Part shown: in pieces, positions 1-6,022 of the stretch
Numbering within the stretch: the stretch's first letter is position 1
Layout of the letters: every line of letters starts with the position of its first letter
NCBI GenBank assembly: GCA_030145955.1
Contig: JASLCR010000017.1
Span: 1 to 7,891, forward strand
Reading direction: 5' to 3'
Source of the DNA: Candidatus Saccharimonadales bacterium
GTDB lineage: Bacteria > Patescibacteriota > Saccharimonadia > Saccharimonadales > Saccharimonadaceae
Length of the DNA: 7,891 nucleotides
Position numbers and translations under genes: made by a program
The notes under the pieces: generated by a model
Database searches by the model: none
What the model was told of the DNA's origin: nothing
Seen by the model: the letters and a program-made list of their open reading frames with translations, nothing else

Positions 1-431
1 CCGACAAAATCTTTGATGTCATGGTACCAAAGGAAAAGCAGATCCAGATCAAAAATGGTAAGCGCAAGGTTGTTGAGGCAAAAATTTTCCAAGGTTACTG
101 CCTTGTTGAAATGAAGCTTACCGACGAAACATGGTATATTGTACGCAACACACCTGGCGTGACCGGCTTTGTCGGTGCTGACACAACCCCAACCCCTGTA
201 AGCGACAAAGAGATTGCAAAAATCAAGAAGCGTATGGGTGTTGAAGATCCAAAGCATCAGATTGACTTCTCCGAAGGTGAAGTGGTATCAATTACCGACG
301 GTCCATTTAAAGGCTTCGATGGCTCTATTTCAGAGATTGATGCCGCTAAGGGCAAGCTCAAAGTTATGGTCTCAATGTTTGGCCGCGATACACCTGTTGA
401 GCTAGACGCACTCCAAGTTAAAAAAGTGTAG
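1..431 (+). CDS. nusG: Transcription termination/antitermination factor NusG (5' partial)
   Basis: NusG binds RNA polymerase through its NGN domain and links it to Rho or the ribosome through its KOW domain. The reading frame is already open at base 3 (codons for DKIFDV) before the first in-frame ATG at 21, so the true start lies outside the window. About 143 codons are visible, against roughly 180 for the usual protein. The first visible half is the end of the NGN domain, including FQGYCLVEM and NTPGVTGFVG, which align with E. coli FPGYVLVQM and RVMGFIG. A variable linker follows (PVSDKEIAKIKKRM). The KOW domain starts at GEVVSITDGPFKGFDG and ends with FGRDTPVELDALQVKKV, very close to the E. 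coli C-terminus. The stop is TAG. No terminator is visible before the rplK promoter that starts six bases downstream, so readthrough into rplK is possible. Confidence 0.96.
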   Translation, partial: DKIFDVMVPKEKQIQIKNGKRKVVEAKIFQGYCLVEMKLTDETWYIVRNTPGVTGFVGADTTPTPVSDKEIAKIKKRMGVEDPKHQIDFSEGEVVSITDGPFKGFDGSISEIDAAKGKLKVMVSMFGRDTPVELDALQVKKV

Positions 432-436
432 AGGAC

Positions 437-465
437 TTGGAGTGACAGAGTTAATCTGTTATAAT
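437..465 (+). promoter_or_regulatory. Promoter for rplK
   Basis: A TTGGAG -35 box (437-442) and a perfect TATAAT -10 box (460-465) are separated by 17 bases, the ideal sigma-70-type spacing. Transcription would start near 472, giving a leader of about 150 nt before rplK. This lets L11 be transcribed separately from nusG. Confidence 0.75.
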
Positions 466-513
466 AACCAAGTTACGCACTGCAAAATAGCTTCAACAAT
501 TTAGCAGTATAAA

Positions 514-599
514 GCTCTTGGGTAGGGAAAAGAGCAGCCGGTCCCGGCGGATTCATTCCGACGCACCGCGCGATGAGAAAAACCGTAGGTTTGTCTCAT
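514..599 (+). promoter_or_regulatory. Structured 5' leader of rplK, candidate ribosomal-protein autoregulatory element
   Basis: Three consecutive inverted repeats lie between the promoter and the start codon. GCTCTT (514-519) pairs with AAGAGC (530-535). GCCG (537-540) pairs with CGGC (545-548) around a GTCC loop. The longest is ATGAGA-a-AAACC (573-584) pairing with GGTTT-g-TCTCAT (588-599), with a single A/G mismatch and a GTA loop. CGGA (548-551) can alternatively pair with TCCG (557-560), which competes with the second hairpin. The stretch is clearly more GC-rich than its surroundings. It is not followed by a T-tract, so it does not look like an intrinsic terminator. In many bacteria the L11-L1 operon is repressed at its leader by L1; that this leader does the same is inference. 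Confidence 0.5.
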
Positions 600-606
600 T
601 ACCCTT

Positions 607-613
607 GAAAGGA
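607..613 (+). promoter_or_regulatory. Ribosome binding site deciding the rplK start
   Basis: GAAAGGA lies 12 bases upstream of the ATG at 626. The frame is also open upstream to a TTG at 518, but that longer form would translate straight through the leader hairpins and add 36 residues unlike any L11. The purine-rich site and family length both support the ATG at 626. Confidence 0.65.
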
Positions 614-625
614 AAAATAATCACT

Positions 626-1051
626 ATGGCAAAGCAAGTTATCGGTAACTTGAAACTACGTATTCCAGCTGGCCGCGCAACAGCCGGTCCTCCAGTTGGA
701 TCAACACTTGGTCAGTGGGGCCTCAATATGATGGATTTTATCAATCCATTCAACGACGCAACCAAAGGCGACATGGGCAAGGACGTTATCGTTCACATCC
801 AGGTTTTCGAAGACCGTACGTTCACATGGAAGTCACTCGGACAGCCAGTTGATGACGCAATTCGCGAAAAAATTGGTATCAAAAAGGGAAGTGGCAAACC
901 ACACTCTGAAAAAGTTGGTAAGATCTCTCGCAAACAACTTGAAGAGATTGCTGAAGCCAAGATGGAGATGCTCAACGCAATCGATCTTGACGGTGCAGTA
1001 AAGACTATTGCCGGAACAGCACGCTCAATGGGTGTTGAAGTTACAGAGTAA
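626..1051 (+). CDS. rplK: 50S ribosomal protein L11
   Basis: L11 binds the GTPase-associated centre of 23S rRNA, at the base of the L7/L12 stalk, and is needed for factor-dependent steps of translation. The 141-residue product matches the family length. The N-terminal domain carries AGPPVGSTLGQWGLNMMDF (residues 20-38), equivalent to the proline-rich PPVGPALGQQGVNIMEF segment of E. coli. The C-terminal rRNA-binding domain has GSGKPHSEKVGKISRKQL and ends in the hallmark IAGTARSMGVEV. The Ser-Thr in place of Pro-Ala and the Trp after LGQ are slight departures from the usual motif. The upstream neighbour is nusG as expected, but rplA does not follow: the next gene is on the opposite strand beyond a terminator. 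It therefore looks like a single-gene transcript, or one coupled to nusG by readthrough. Confidence 0.97.
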   Translation: MAKQVIGNLKLRIPAGRATAGPPVGSTLGQWGLNMMDFINPFNDATKGDMGKDVIVHIQVFEDRTFTWKSLGQPVDDAIREKIGIKKGSGKPHSEKVGKISRKQLEEIAEAKMEMLNAIDLDGAVKTIAGTARSMGVEVTE

Positions 1052-1067
1052 TCTCACGCGTCCATCT

Positions 1068-1097
1068 AAAAACCGCACAGCAATGTGCGGTTTTTTA
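1068..1097. terminator. Bidirectional intrinsic terminator between rplK and otsAB
   Basis: CCGCACA (1073-1079) pairs with TGTGCGG (1084-1090) around a GCAA tetraloop. The stem extends into A-T pairs from an A-run upstream (1068-1072) and a T-run downstream (1091-1096). The A-run gives a T-tract on the minus strand, so the element can end both the rplK transcript and the converging otsAB transcript. The otsAB stop codon (1095-1097) overlaps the edge of the element. Confidence 0.9.
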
Positions 1098-3374
1098 TTT
1101 ATCGGAGCCGAATAGTCGCTTAATAAATTTCTTCGTTCTTGATGGTAAGCGCCCCTTAATTTCACCCATCAGCAGGTTCGAGCCTGGCACCATGTCATCA
1201 AGTAGAGAAAGTGTGTCCGAGACATCCTCAAGCTGATAGCGTGCCCTTGTTTCACCGCCACCAATCTTGACAGTAACTGCCTCCTCGCCGTCGAGCACCC
1301 GGAACATATCTTCATCAGTGTAGTCATCTCCCGCACAAAACACAAAATCAGCAGGGTAACGGCGCATAAGCTGCTTTACAGCAGCACCTTTATTTACCAT
1401 GTCTGGCTTTATCTCTACAATATTATGGCCTTCATCAACTGAAATATCCTCATTATCGAATTTCTTTTTTAGCTCACGCTGTAGCTCGCGGGCACGTTTA
1501 TAAGCCAAGCCTGGTTCAACATTGATATAGTGCCACACAAAAGCATAGTCTTTCTCTTCAACCAACGAGCCTTCTGTACGCTCGGTGAATTCATCCATAA
1601 TTTTACGGATCTCTTTTTTGCTCGCAGCAAAATTGCTGTCAATCGCTTGCCAGCGTTTGCCGTAGCGTGTCCATGCACCGTGCTCGGCAACAAGTTTTAA
1701 CTTCATACCAGAAAACCAGCTCGACAACGCTCTTCGTGGTCGTCCGCTCACGATAGCAACAGTATTGTTCGGATCTTCCGAGAGTGCACGCAGAATACGT
1801 CGTGCCCGCAAGGATGGAGCACCAGCTAGTGTATGAGGAACACGCACAAAACCTCTAAGCGTACCATCATAATCCAGTATAATGAGCCGCTTACGCGCCG
1901 ACTGGTACCGCGTAACAATACGCCGACGCTCAGCCGGAAGAAGGCGTTTCTTAAAGTGTACGTCTTGACTTTCTGCAACATGGTCGAGTTCATACATGAA
2001 CTCTTTACCCCAATTTTGCACCGTTGCCACCTTCAGGCGACGCTGCATCGCTTCGCAGCGCTGCGCTTGTTCCTTTTTCGGCATTGCAAGCGCCGCAACA
2101 ATAGCATCTTTAATAGAGCGCCAATCGTTTGGATTGATTGTCAGTGCTTCAGGCAGTTCGTCAACGGCACCAGCCATTTCACTCAAAATCAACACACCAC
2201 CCGGCTTCTTCTGTGAAGCAACATATTCTTTTGCCACCAAGTTCATACCGTCTCGAATAGGCGTTACAAGCGCTATGTCTGCCCGAGCGTACAGTGCGAC
2301 AATTTCAGGGAATGGACGGTTCTGGAACTGATACGAGATTGGCGCCCAATCTACCGTACCAAACGTACCGTTAATACGGCTAACGGTCATTTCAATCTCA
2401 TTTCGCAGATTTTTATATGCATCAACTTCTGTGCGCGACGGCACCGCAATCATAAGAAGCTTCACCTTGCCATGATATTCTGGATGTTCTTCAAGTAGTA
2501 AGCGAAACGCTTCAAGTCTATCTGTAATCCCTTTTGAATAATCAAGTCGATCAACCGATAGCACCAGCTTTTGTCCGCGATACGATGAAGCGAGCTGGCG
2601 AGCCGCCGCTTTTGTCTCGGGAGTATCAAGCTGATGGCGAAATTTACTATAGTCAATCCCAATTGGGAACGCGCCCACTTTGACCAGACGGCCGTCGTGC
2701 TCAATCATCCCGTTCATCACAGAAGCGCCGAGCAACCTCATACAGCTACTAATAAAGTGGCGGCCGTAGTCATAGATATGAAACCCTATCACATCGGCGC
2801 CTAAGAGGCCGTTAAGGATCTCTTTACGTTGCGGCAAAAGTCGAAAAATCTCAAATGACGGGAAGGGGATATGAAGGAAAAAGCCAATTGAACTTCCCGG
2901 TAGCCGCTCGCGAATCAGCTGCGGTAGTAGCATAAAATGGTAGTCTTGGACCCACACCTTTGCATCGGTAATGGCAACTTTAGCTATCTCTTCCGCAAAA
3001 TGAGTATTTACCTGTTGGTAGGCGCGCCAATACTTCTCGTCATACCGAGCAACGGACTGAAAATAATGAAACAGTGGCCAAAGAGTATCATTAGAATACC
3101 CTTCATAAAAAAGCTCTACTTCTTTTTTTGTAAGATGCACAGGATAACAGCCATATTCCGCAAGCTTCTCCTTAATCTCCAGCTTTTCTTTATCGGTAAG
3201 CTCGTCCGAAGCAATGCCTGGCCAGCCAACCCAAATTTTATCTTCATACTGCAATGACGACATTGCCGTCGCCAAGCCACCAGAGCTCGGCTCGAATAAT
3301 AGCTTTCCTTTTACCCGACTCACATTAACCGGCAGACGGTTCGAGACAATCACCAACTTGTGCTTACTACCCAT
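1095..3374 (-). CDS. otsAB: Bifunctional trehalose-6-phosphate synthase/phosphatase (OtsA-OtsB fusion)
   Basis: A two-domain enzyme of 759 residues that should make trehalose from a nucleotide-activated glucose and glucose-6-phosphate, then remove the phosphate. The GT20 synthase domain (about 6-465) has SNRLPV (11-16), GG at 32-33, VQDYHFMLLP around 142-151, FFLHIPFPS (165-173), DRLDYSKG (275-282, with the Arg and Lys that bind the sugar-nucleotide phosphates) and DGMNLVAKEY (375-384). The HAD phosphatase domain (about 495-735) keeps all four motifs: DYDGT with nucleophile Asp501, Ser543 in VSGR, Lys662 in VNKGAA, and GDDYTDED at 682-689. Both activities therefore look intact. A basic tail of about 20 residues (KGRLPSRTKKFIKRLFG) follows the phosphatase domain. 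I chose the ATG at 3374 because GGAG sits six bases before it. An in-frame ATG at 3386 would add MESY but overlaps a TATAAT box. The gene lies on the strand opposite to rplK and rplA, which flank it. Confidence 0.95.
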   Translation of the reverse strand: MGSKHKLVIVSNRLPVNVSRVKGKLLFEPSSGGLATAMSSLQYEDKIWVGWPGIASDELTDKEKLEIKEKLAEYGCYPVHLTKKEVELFYEGYSNDTLWPLFHYFQSVARYDEKYWRAYQQVNTHFAEEIAKVAITDAKVWVQDYHFMLLPQLIRERLPGSSIGFFLHIPFPSFEIFRLLPQRKEILNGLLGADVIGFHIYDYGRHFISSCMRLLGASVMNGMIEHDGRLVKVGAFPIGIDYSKFRHQLDTPETKAAARQLASSYRGQKLVLSVDRLDYSKGITDRLEAFRLLLEEHPEYHGKVKLLMIAVPSRTEVDAYKNLRNEIEMTVSRINGTFGTVDWAPISYQFQNRPFPEIVALYARADIALVTPIRDGMNLVAKEYVASQKKPGGVLILSEMAGAVDELPEALTINPNDWRSIKDAIVAALAMPKKEQAQRCEAMQRRLKVATVQNWGKEFMYELDHVAESQDVHFKKRLLPAERRRIVTRYQSARKRLIILDYDGTLRGFVRVPHTLAGAPSLRARRILRALSEDPNNTVAIVSGRPRRALSSWFSGMKLKLVAEHGAWTRYGKRWQAIDSNFAASKKEIRKIMDEFTERTEGSLVEEKDYAFVWHYINVEPGLAYKRARELQRELKKKFDNEDISVDEGHNIVEIKPDMVNKGAAVKQLMRRYPADFVFCAGDDYTDEDMFRVLDGEEAVTVKIGGGETRARYQLEDVSDTLSLLDDMVPGSNLLMGEIKGRLPSRTKKFIKRLFGSDK

Positions 3375-3380
3375 GTATGA

Positions 3381-3384
3381 CTCC
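3381..3384 (-). promoter_or_regulatory. Shine-Dalgarno-like GGAG before otsAB
   Basis: On the minus strand GGAG is followed by six bases and then the ATG at 3374, which favours that start over the ATG at 3386. If transcription really begins from the adjacent TATAAT, the site would lie at or just upstream of the mRNA 5' end, so it may not be functional. Confidence 0.45.
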
Positions 3385-3390
3385 ATTATA
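3385..3390 (-). promoter_or_regulatory. Candidate -10 box of otsAB
   Basis: A perfect TATAAT on the minus strand ends 10 bases before the chosen otsAB ATG. No good -35 hexamer is found 16-18 bases upstream, so the call is weak. If real, it gives an almost leaderless transcript. It lies only 6 bases from the -35 of the divergent rplA promoter, so the two promoters would compete or be co-regulated. Confidence 0.4.
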
Positions 3391-3396
3391 CTCTAG

Positions 3397-3425
3397 TTGC
3401 GACTTAGCTGCTTTTCTGCTATAAT
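3397..3425 (+). promoter_or_regulatory. Promoter for rplA
   Basis: TTGCGA (3397-3402) and TATAAT (3420-3425) are 17 bases apart. Transcription would start near 3432, leaving a leader of about 60 nt. This explains how rplA is expressed although it is cut off from the nusG-rplK transcript. Confidence 0.75.
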
Positions 3426-3445
3426 GAGCATATACAAATCAATGC

Positions 3446-3470
3446 TGGGAGGCCATAGAAAAGCCGCTTG
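3446..3470 (+). promoter_or_regulatory. Candidate L1-binding autoregulatory element in the rplA leader
   Basis: The leader contains TGGGAGGC (3446-3453), a nine-base loop, then GCCG (3463-3466). GGC pairs with GCC and leaves GGGA as a one-sided bulge next to a lower stem. The L1 site in 23S rRNA helices 76-77 has the same arrangement, GTGGGAGGC followed by AGCCG after a hairpin, and known L1-regulated mRNAs mimic it. The resemblance is judged from memory of the E. coli rRNA and an archaeal L1 mRNA. The exact lower-stem pairing is ambiguous by eye. Confidence 0.5.
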
Positions 3471-3493
3471 TACCACAGAAAGGATTAGTCACT

Positions 3494-4465
3494 ATGGCTA
3501 AAAAAGCAGAGTTGCTTGAAAAAGCAGCAGAACTGAAACTTGAAGTTTCAGAAAAGAATACAATCGCCGAGATCGAAGCAGCAATCGCCGGTGCCGAAAA
3601 GCACGAAGTAAAAGAAGCTACTCCAGCAAAAGCTGGCAAGCGAAGCGAAAAAGCTCTTAAAGAGGCTGAAGAGAAAGCAGAAAAAGAAGCTCGCAAAGAA
3701 GCAGGCGACACATCTGCACAGGGCGACGAAGAAGCGCACGTAAAGAAAGGCCCAAAGCCAGTTACTCGTCCACTGATTGACCGCCGCGGTAAAAAGTACC
3801 AGGAAGCTGCAAAGAAGCTTGAGAAAGATACTGTTTACTCGCTTACTGATGCAGTAAAGCTTGCTACCGAAACATCAACCACCAAGTTTGACGCATCTGT
3901 TGAAGTTCACGTACGCCTTGGCGTTGACCCCCGTCAGGCTGATCAGAATATCCGTGCAACAGTCAGTCTGCCAAACGGTACAGGTAAAACAGTTCGCGTA
4001 GCTGTATTTGCCCCAGAAGATCAGCATGCTGCAGCAAAGAAGGCCGGTGCTGATGTTGTTGGCGACGAAGAATTCACAAAGCAACTCGACAAAGAAGAGC
4101 TTAACTTTGACGTGCTCATCGCAACTCCTCAGTACATGCCAAAGCTTGGTAAGTACGCGCGCCTGCTTGGTCCACGTGGTCTTATGCCAAACCCAAAGAG
4201 TGGTACAGTTGCCGCAGATACAGCCAAAGCTGTTACTGATGCTAAGGCCGGTAAGGTTGAATACCGTGTCGACAAGCAAGCAATTGTTCACCTTGCTATT
4301 GGTAAGGTAAGCTTCGGTACTCAGAAACTTGAAGAGAATGCAAAAGCGTTCTTCGATAGCCTCCAGAGCCAAAAGCCAAGCTCACTCAAGGGAAGCTACG
4401 TAAAGACTACGAGCCTCTCAACAACCATGGGCCCAGGCATCAAGGTTGAAAACGTTGTAAGCTAG
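3494..4465 (+). CDS. rplA: 50S ribosomal protein L1 with an N-terminal SAP/HeH-like extension
   Basis: L1 forms the mobile stalk near the ribosomal E site and in many bacteria represses its own operon. The product is 323 residues, against about 230 for typical L1. The L1 core begins near residue 97 (RRGKKYQEA) and is well conserved: [15 protein letters not shown] (140-154), [14 protein letters not shown] (159-172), [27 protein letters not shown] (225-239) and the terminal [12 protein letters not shown]. The extra N-terminus has two parts. Residues 1-35 form a two-helix pattern ([27 protein letters not shown]) typical of SAP/HeH-like folds. Residues 36-95 are a Lys/Glu/Ala-rich, probably disordered or helical linker. 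GAAAGGA at 3478-3484 lies nine bases before the ATG, and the frame is continuous from there into the core, so the extension appears to be translated. The stop is TAG, and no terminator follows. Confidence 0.96.
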   Translation: MAKKAELLEKAAELKLEVSEKNTIAEIEAAIAGAEKHEVKEATPAKAGKRSEKALKEAEEKAEKEARKEAGDTSAQGDEEAHVKKGPKPVTRPLIDRRGKKYQEAAKKLEKDTVYSLTDAVKLATETSTTKFDASVEVHVRLGVDPRQADQNIRATVSLPNGTGKTVRVAVFAPEDQHAAAKKAGADVVGDEEFTKQLDKEELNFDVLIATPQYMPKLGKYARLLGPRGLMPNPKSGTVAADTAKAVTDAKAGKVEYRVDKQAIVHLAIGKVSFGTQKLEENAKAFFDSLQSQKPSSLKGSYVKTTSLSTTMGPGIKVENVVS

Positions 4466-4474
4466 AAATCATTC

Positions 4475-4503
4475 TTGACTTTTAGTAAATTTTCTGATTA
4501 ATT
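4475..4503 (+). promoter_or_regulatory. Possible promoter for the 422-residue hypothetical gene
   Basis: TTGACT (4475-4480) is a good -35 match. The best -10 candidates, ATTAAT (4497-4502, spacer 16) and TTAATT (4498-4503, spacer 17), are only moderate. Transcription would start within a base or two of the ATG at 4511, that is, an essentially leaderless mRNA. This fits the lack of any Shine-Dalgarno sequence there. Confidence 0.45.
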
Positions 4504-4510
4504 TGTACAT

Positions 4511-5779
4511 ATGTTCAGGAAGATACGAGGAGAGATTGAGCCTGCGAGTCACGACAGTTATCTTAGCGATGCTGCGCGCACCTTGTCTCATGTGCGTGCA
4601 GCCGACAGGCCATTTTTGCCAAGTAATCTCATAAGCAAACATGTTAATTCGTATAACGGCTACACCAGCACTTTAGATCATTTAGATAGGCTCGCCAACC
4701 CCTCCACACTTTATAAGACCTACGATCACGAAACTCGAGCCAAAGCAAAAGTACTACAAGATATCGACAGCAAATTTCAAGAGCCATCAAGCGTGCGCGA
4801 TAATCTGGGAGGTCTGCGTAATACCTTACTGCTTGGCGGGGGAGCTCTTGGAGCCGGAGAAATGGCGGCAACCGCAGCGAATTTTGAATTCTACAGTCGG
4901 CCATTAGACATAATGACAGCATTAGCGATCCTAGGAATAGCTAAAGCGCGACGGATTATAAAAATCCATGCGGCACAAGATAGTGTGACTGCAGAAGCAA
5001 ATAAAATGATAAAAGTAGCTCGTTCCAACGAGCGAACAATTCAATACAAGCTCTTCCCAAAAGAGTGCGATCTTATCCCAAGCGACTTTCCCGATTATGA
5101 CCATGTCGAAGGTGTAGTCCGAAAGCTATTTGGTAAAGCTTCCCCAGACGAAATAGGAGCGCTCGTATTGCCACTGCTTGATCAACTGTACGAGCTAACT
5201 CAGCAGATACATTCGCTTCATACCATTTACAGCGACATACAGTCAGAACAAGACCGTATTAACAAAGAAGCGTCGTACTTTAACAGCAAATCCGAAAATG
5301 GCCTTGAGCTGCAACAAGCCGCTACATTGGCAGAGAGCCAGATAAATGAACTACTCACCGTCTACAAAGATACATTCTCGCAATTAGAGGACCTCCGTGA
5401 GGCATTCGCGATACACCGTCAGTGGGAGAAAACGCAGGAAAAACTTGGTCAGCTCACCCAACTAGAGACAGATATCAACCACATTAACCCTCTTCACATG
5501 AAATTGAAGCATCATGCTCATGAAAAGCTTAGTTCGCTGGCGAACGAAAGTAGTACTCGGCAACTTGAAGGTGCCAAGCGCTATTATCATATAGTTGCTT
5601 CGGTAGTCGCAAAGGTAACTGAAATATGCGATCACCTTACTGAAGAGAAAAATCTAGAAGCAGCAAAAGCAAAAGTAGATACCCACATAGACTCATTGAC
5701 AAAAACCACACCAAAAACCAAGCCGACCCCACAAGAAAACAATACTCAAAAGCATCGTAAATTATTCTCGACTCGATAA
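4511..5779 (+). CDS. Hypothetical protein with hydrophobic hairpin and coiled-coil C-terminal half
   Basis: I do not recognise this 422-residue protein. Residues 1-100 are polar with no signal peptide. Residues 104-123 (LLLGGGALGAGEMAATAA) and 131-146 (PLDIMTALAILGIAKA) are hydrophobic, separated by a short loop, and followed by a basic stretch (RRIIK). They could form a membrane hairpin, although both segments are short. From about 220 to 395 the sequence is long, charged and helical, rich in Gln, Glu, Lys and Leu, with heptad-like spacing suggesting coiled coil. The tail (396-422) is Thr/Pro/Lys-rich and probably disordered. The start has no Shine-Dalgarno sequence, but no better in-frame start is seen nearby, and the TTGACT-type promoter ends just before it. 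It follows rplA by 45 bases on the same strand with no terminator between, so some readthrough is likely. A structural or membrane-associated role is conceivable but unsupported. Confidence 0.8.
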   Translation: MFRKIRGEIEPASHDSYLSDAARTLSHVRAADRPFLPSNLISKHVNSYNGYTSTLDHLDRLANPSTLYKTYDHETRAKAKVLQDIDSKFQEPSSVRDNLGGLRNTLLLGGGALGAGEMAATAANFEFYSRPLDIMTALAILGIAKARRIIKIHAAQDSVTAEANKMIKVARSNERTIQYKLFPKECDLIPSDFPDYDHVEGVVRKLFGKASPDEIGALVLPLLDQLYELTQQIHSLHTIYSDIQSEQDRINKEASYFNSKSENGLELQQAATLAESQINELLTVYKDTFSQLEDLREAFAIHRQWEKTQEKLGQLTQLETDINHINPLHMKLKHHAHEKLSSLANESSTRQLEGAKRYYHIVASVVAKVTEICDHLTEEKNLEAAKAKVDTHIDSLTKTTPKTKPTPQENNTQKHRKLFSTR

Positions 5780-5785
5780 ACAGAT

Positions 5786-5872
5786 AAAGAGGAGTGGTTT
5801 AACCGTTAATGCTGCTCCGGCTCCCTCATACGGGACCGGAGCAGCTCCTCTTTGGAGACCTTTCGCGAAAGG
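5786..5872. other. Structured intergenic element: nested long hairpin and 14-base palindrome
   Basis: AAAGAGGAG (5786-5794) is complementary to CTCCTCTTT (5845-5853). Inside it, GCTGCTCCGG (5811-5820) pairs with CCGGAGCAGC (5836-5845), and TCCC (5822-5825) pairs with GGGA (5832-5835), with one bulged C and a six-base loop. This gives a 14-bp inner stem. CTCC (5845-5848) could instead pair with GGAG (5854-5857), so an alternative fold exists. CCTTTCGCGAAAGG (5859-5872) is a perfect palindrome. No T-run directly follows the long stem, so it is not a standard intrinsic terminator. It may be a terminator variant for the upstream gene, a small RNA, or a cis-regulatory leader. The rest of the 5780-6022 gap, from about 5890 to 5990, shows nothing clear. 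Confidence 0.55.
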
Positions 5873-5993
5873 CGGGTATTTTACATAGCCAAGTCTTTTC
5901 GACTATTTCCAGCACCCTTCACTACTTACCCCTCAGATTATTTTCACTATATCGCTTACACTTAGGTAAATCAAGGTATTTTATCAGCCGCTG

Positions 5994-6002
5994 TGGCATA
6001 AT
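5994..6002 (+). promoter_or_regulatory. Extended -10 promoter of thyA
   Basis: TGgCATAAT is an extended -10 element one base from the TATAAT consensus. No convincing -35 is present 16-18 bases upstream, which is common for extended -10 promoters. Transcription from near 6009 would give a leader of about 14 nt containing the ribosome binding site. Confidence 0.5.
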
Positions 6003-6012
6003 AGAACTATAC

Positions 6013-6019
6013 GAGGGGG
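6013..6019 (+). promoter_or_regulatory. Ribosome binding site of thyA
   Basis: GAGGGGG lies three bases before the ATG at 6023. It is the most G-rich ribosome binding site in the window and supports this ATG as the start. Confidence 0.65.
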
Positions 6020-6022
6020 AAC

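Noticed and set aside
518..625. Upstream TTG extension of rplK by 36 residues
   Set aside because: It would translate the leader hairpins, has no ribosome binding site at a suitable distance, and adds residues absent from L11.
1833..2331. Two overlapping plus-strand frames inside otsAB
   Set aside because: They lie opposite strongly conserved GT20 and HAD coding sequence and have no start signals; they are shadow frames.
3875..4372. 165-codon minus-strand frame opposite rplA
   Set aside because: It mirrors the conserved L1 core and has a Cys- and Phe-rich composition typical of antisense translation of a Lys/Ala-rich gene.
5786..5872. Possible T-box, SRP RNA or tRNA in the thyA upstream element
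   Set aside because: The T-box consensus, the SRP GGAAG/GCAG core and a cloverleaf with acceptor and T-arm motifs could not be found, so only a generic structured element is reported.
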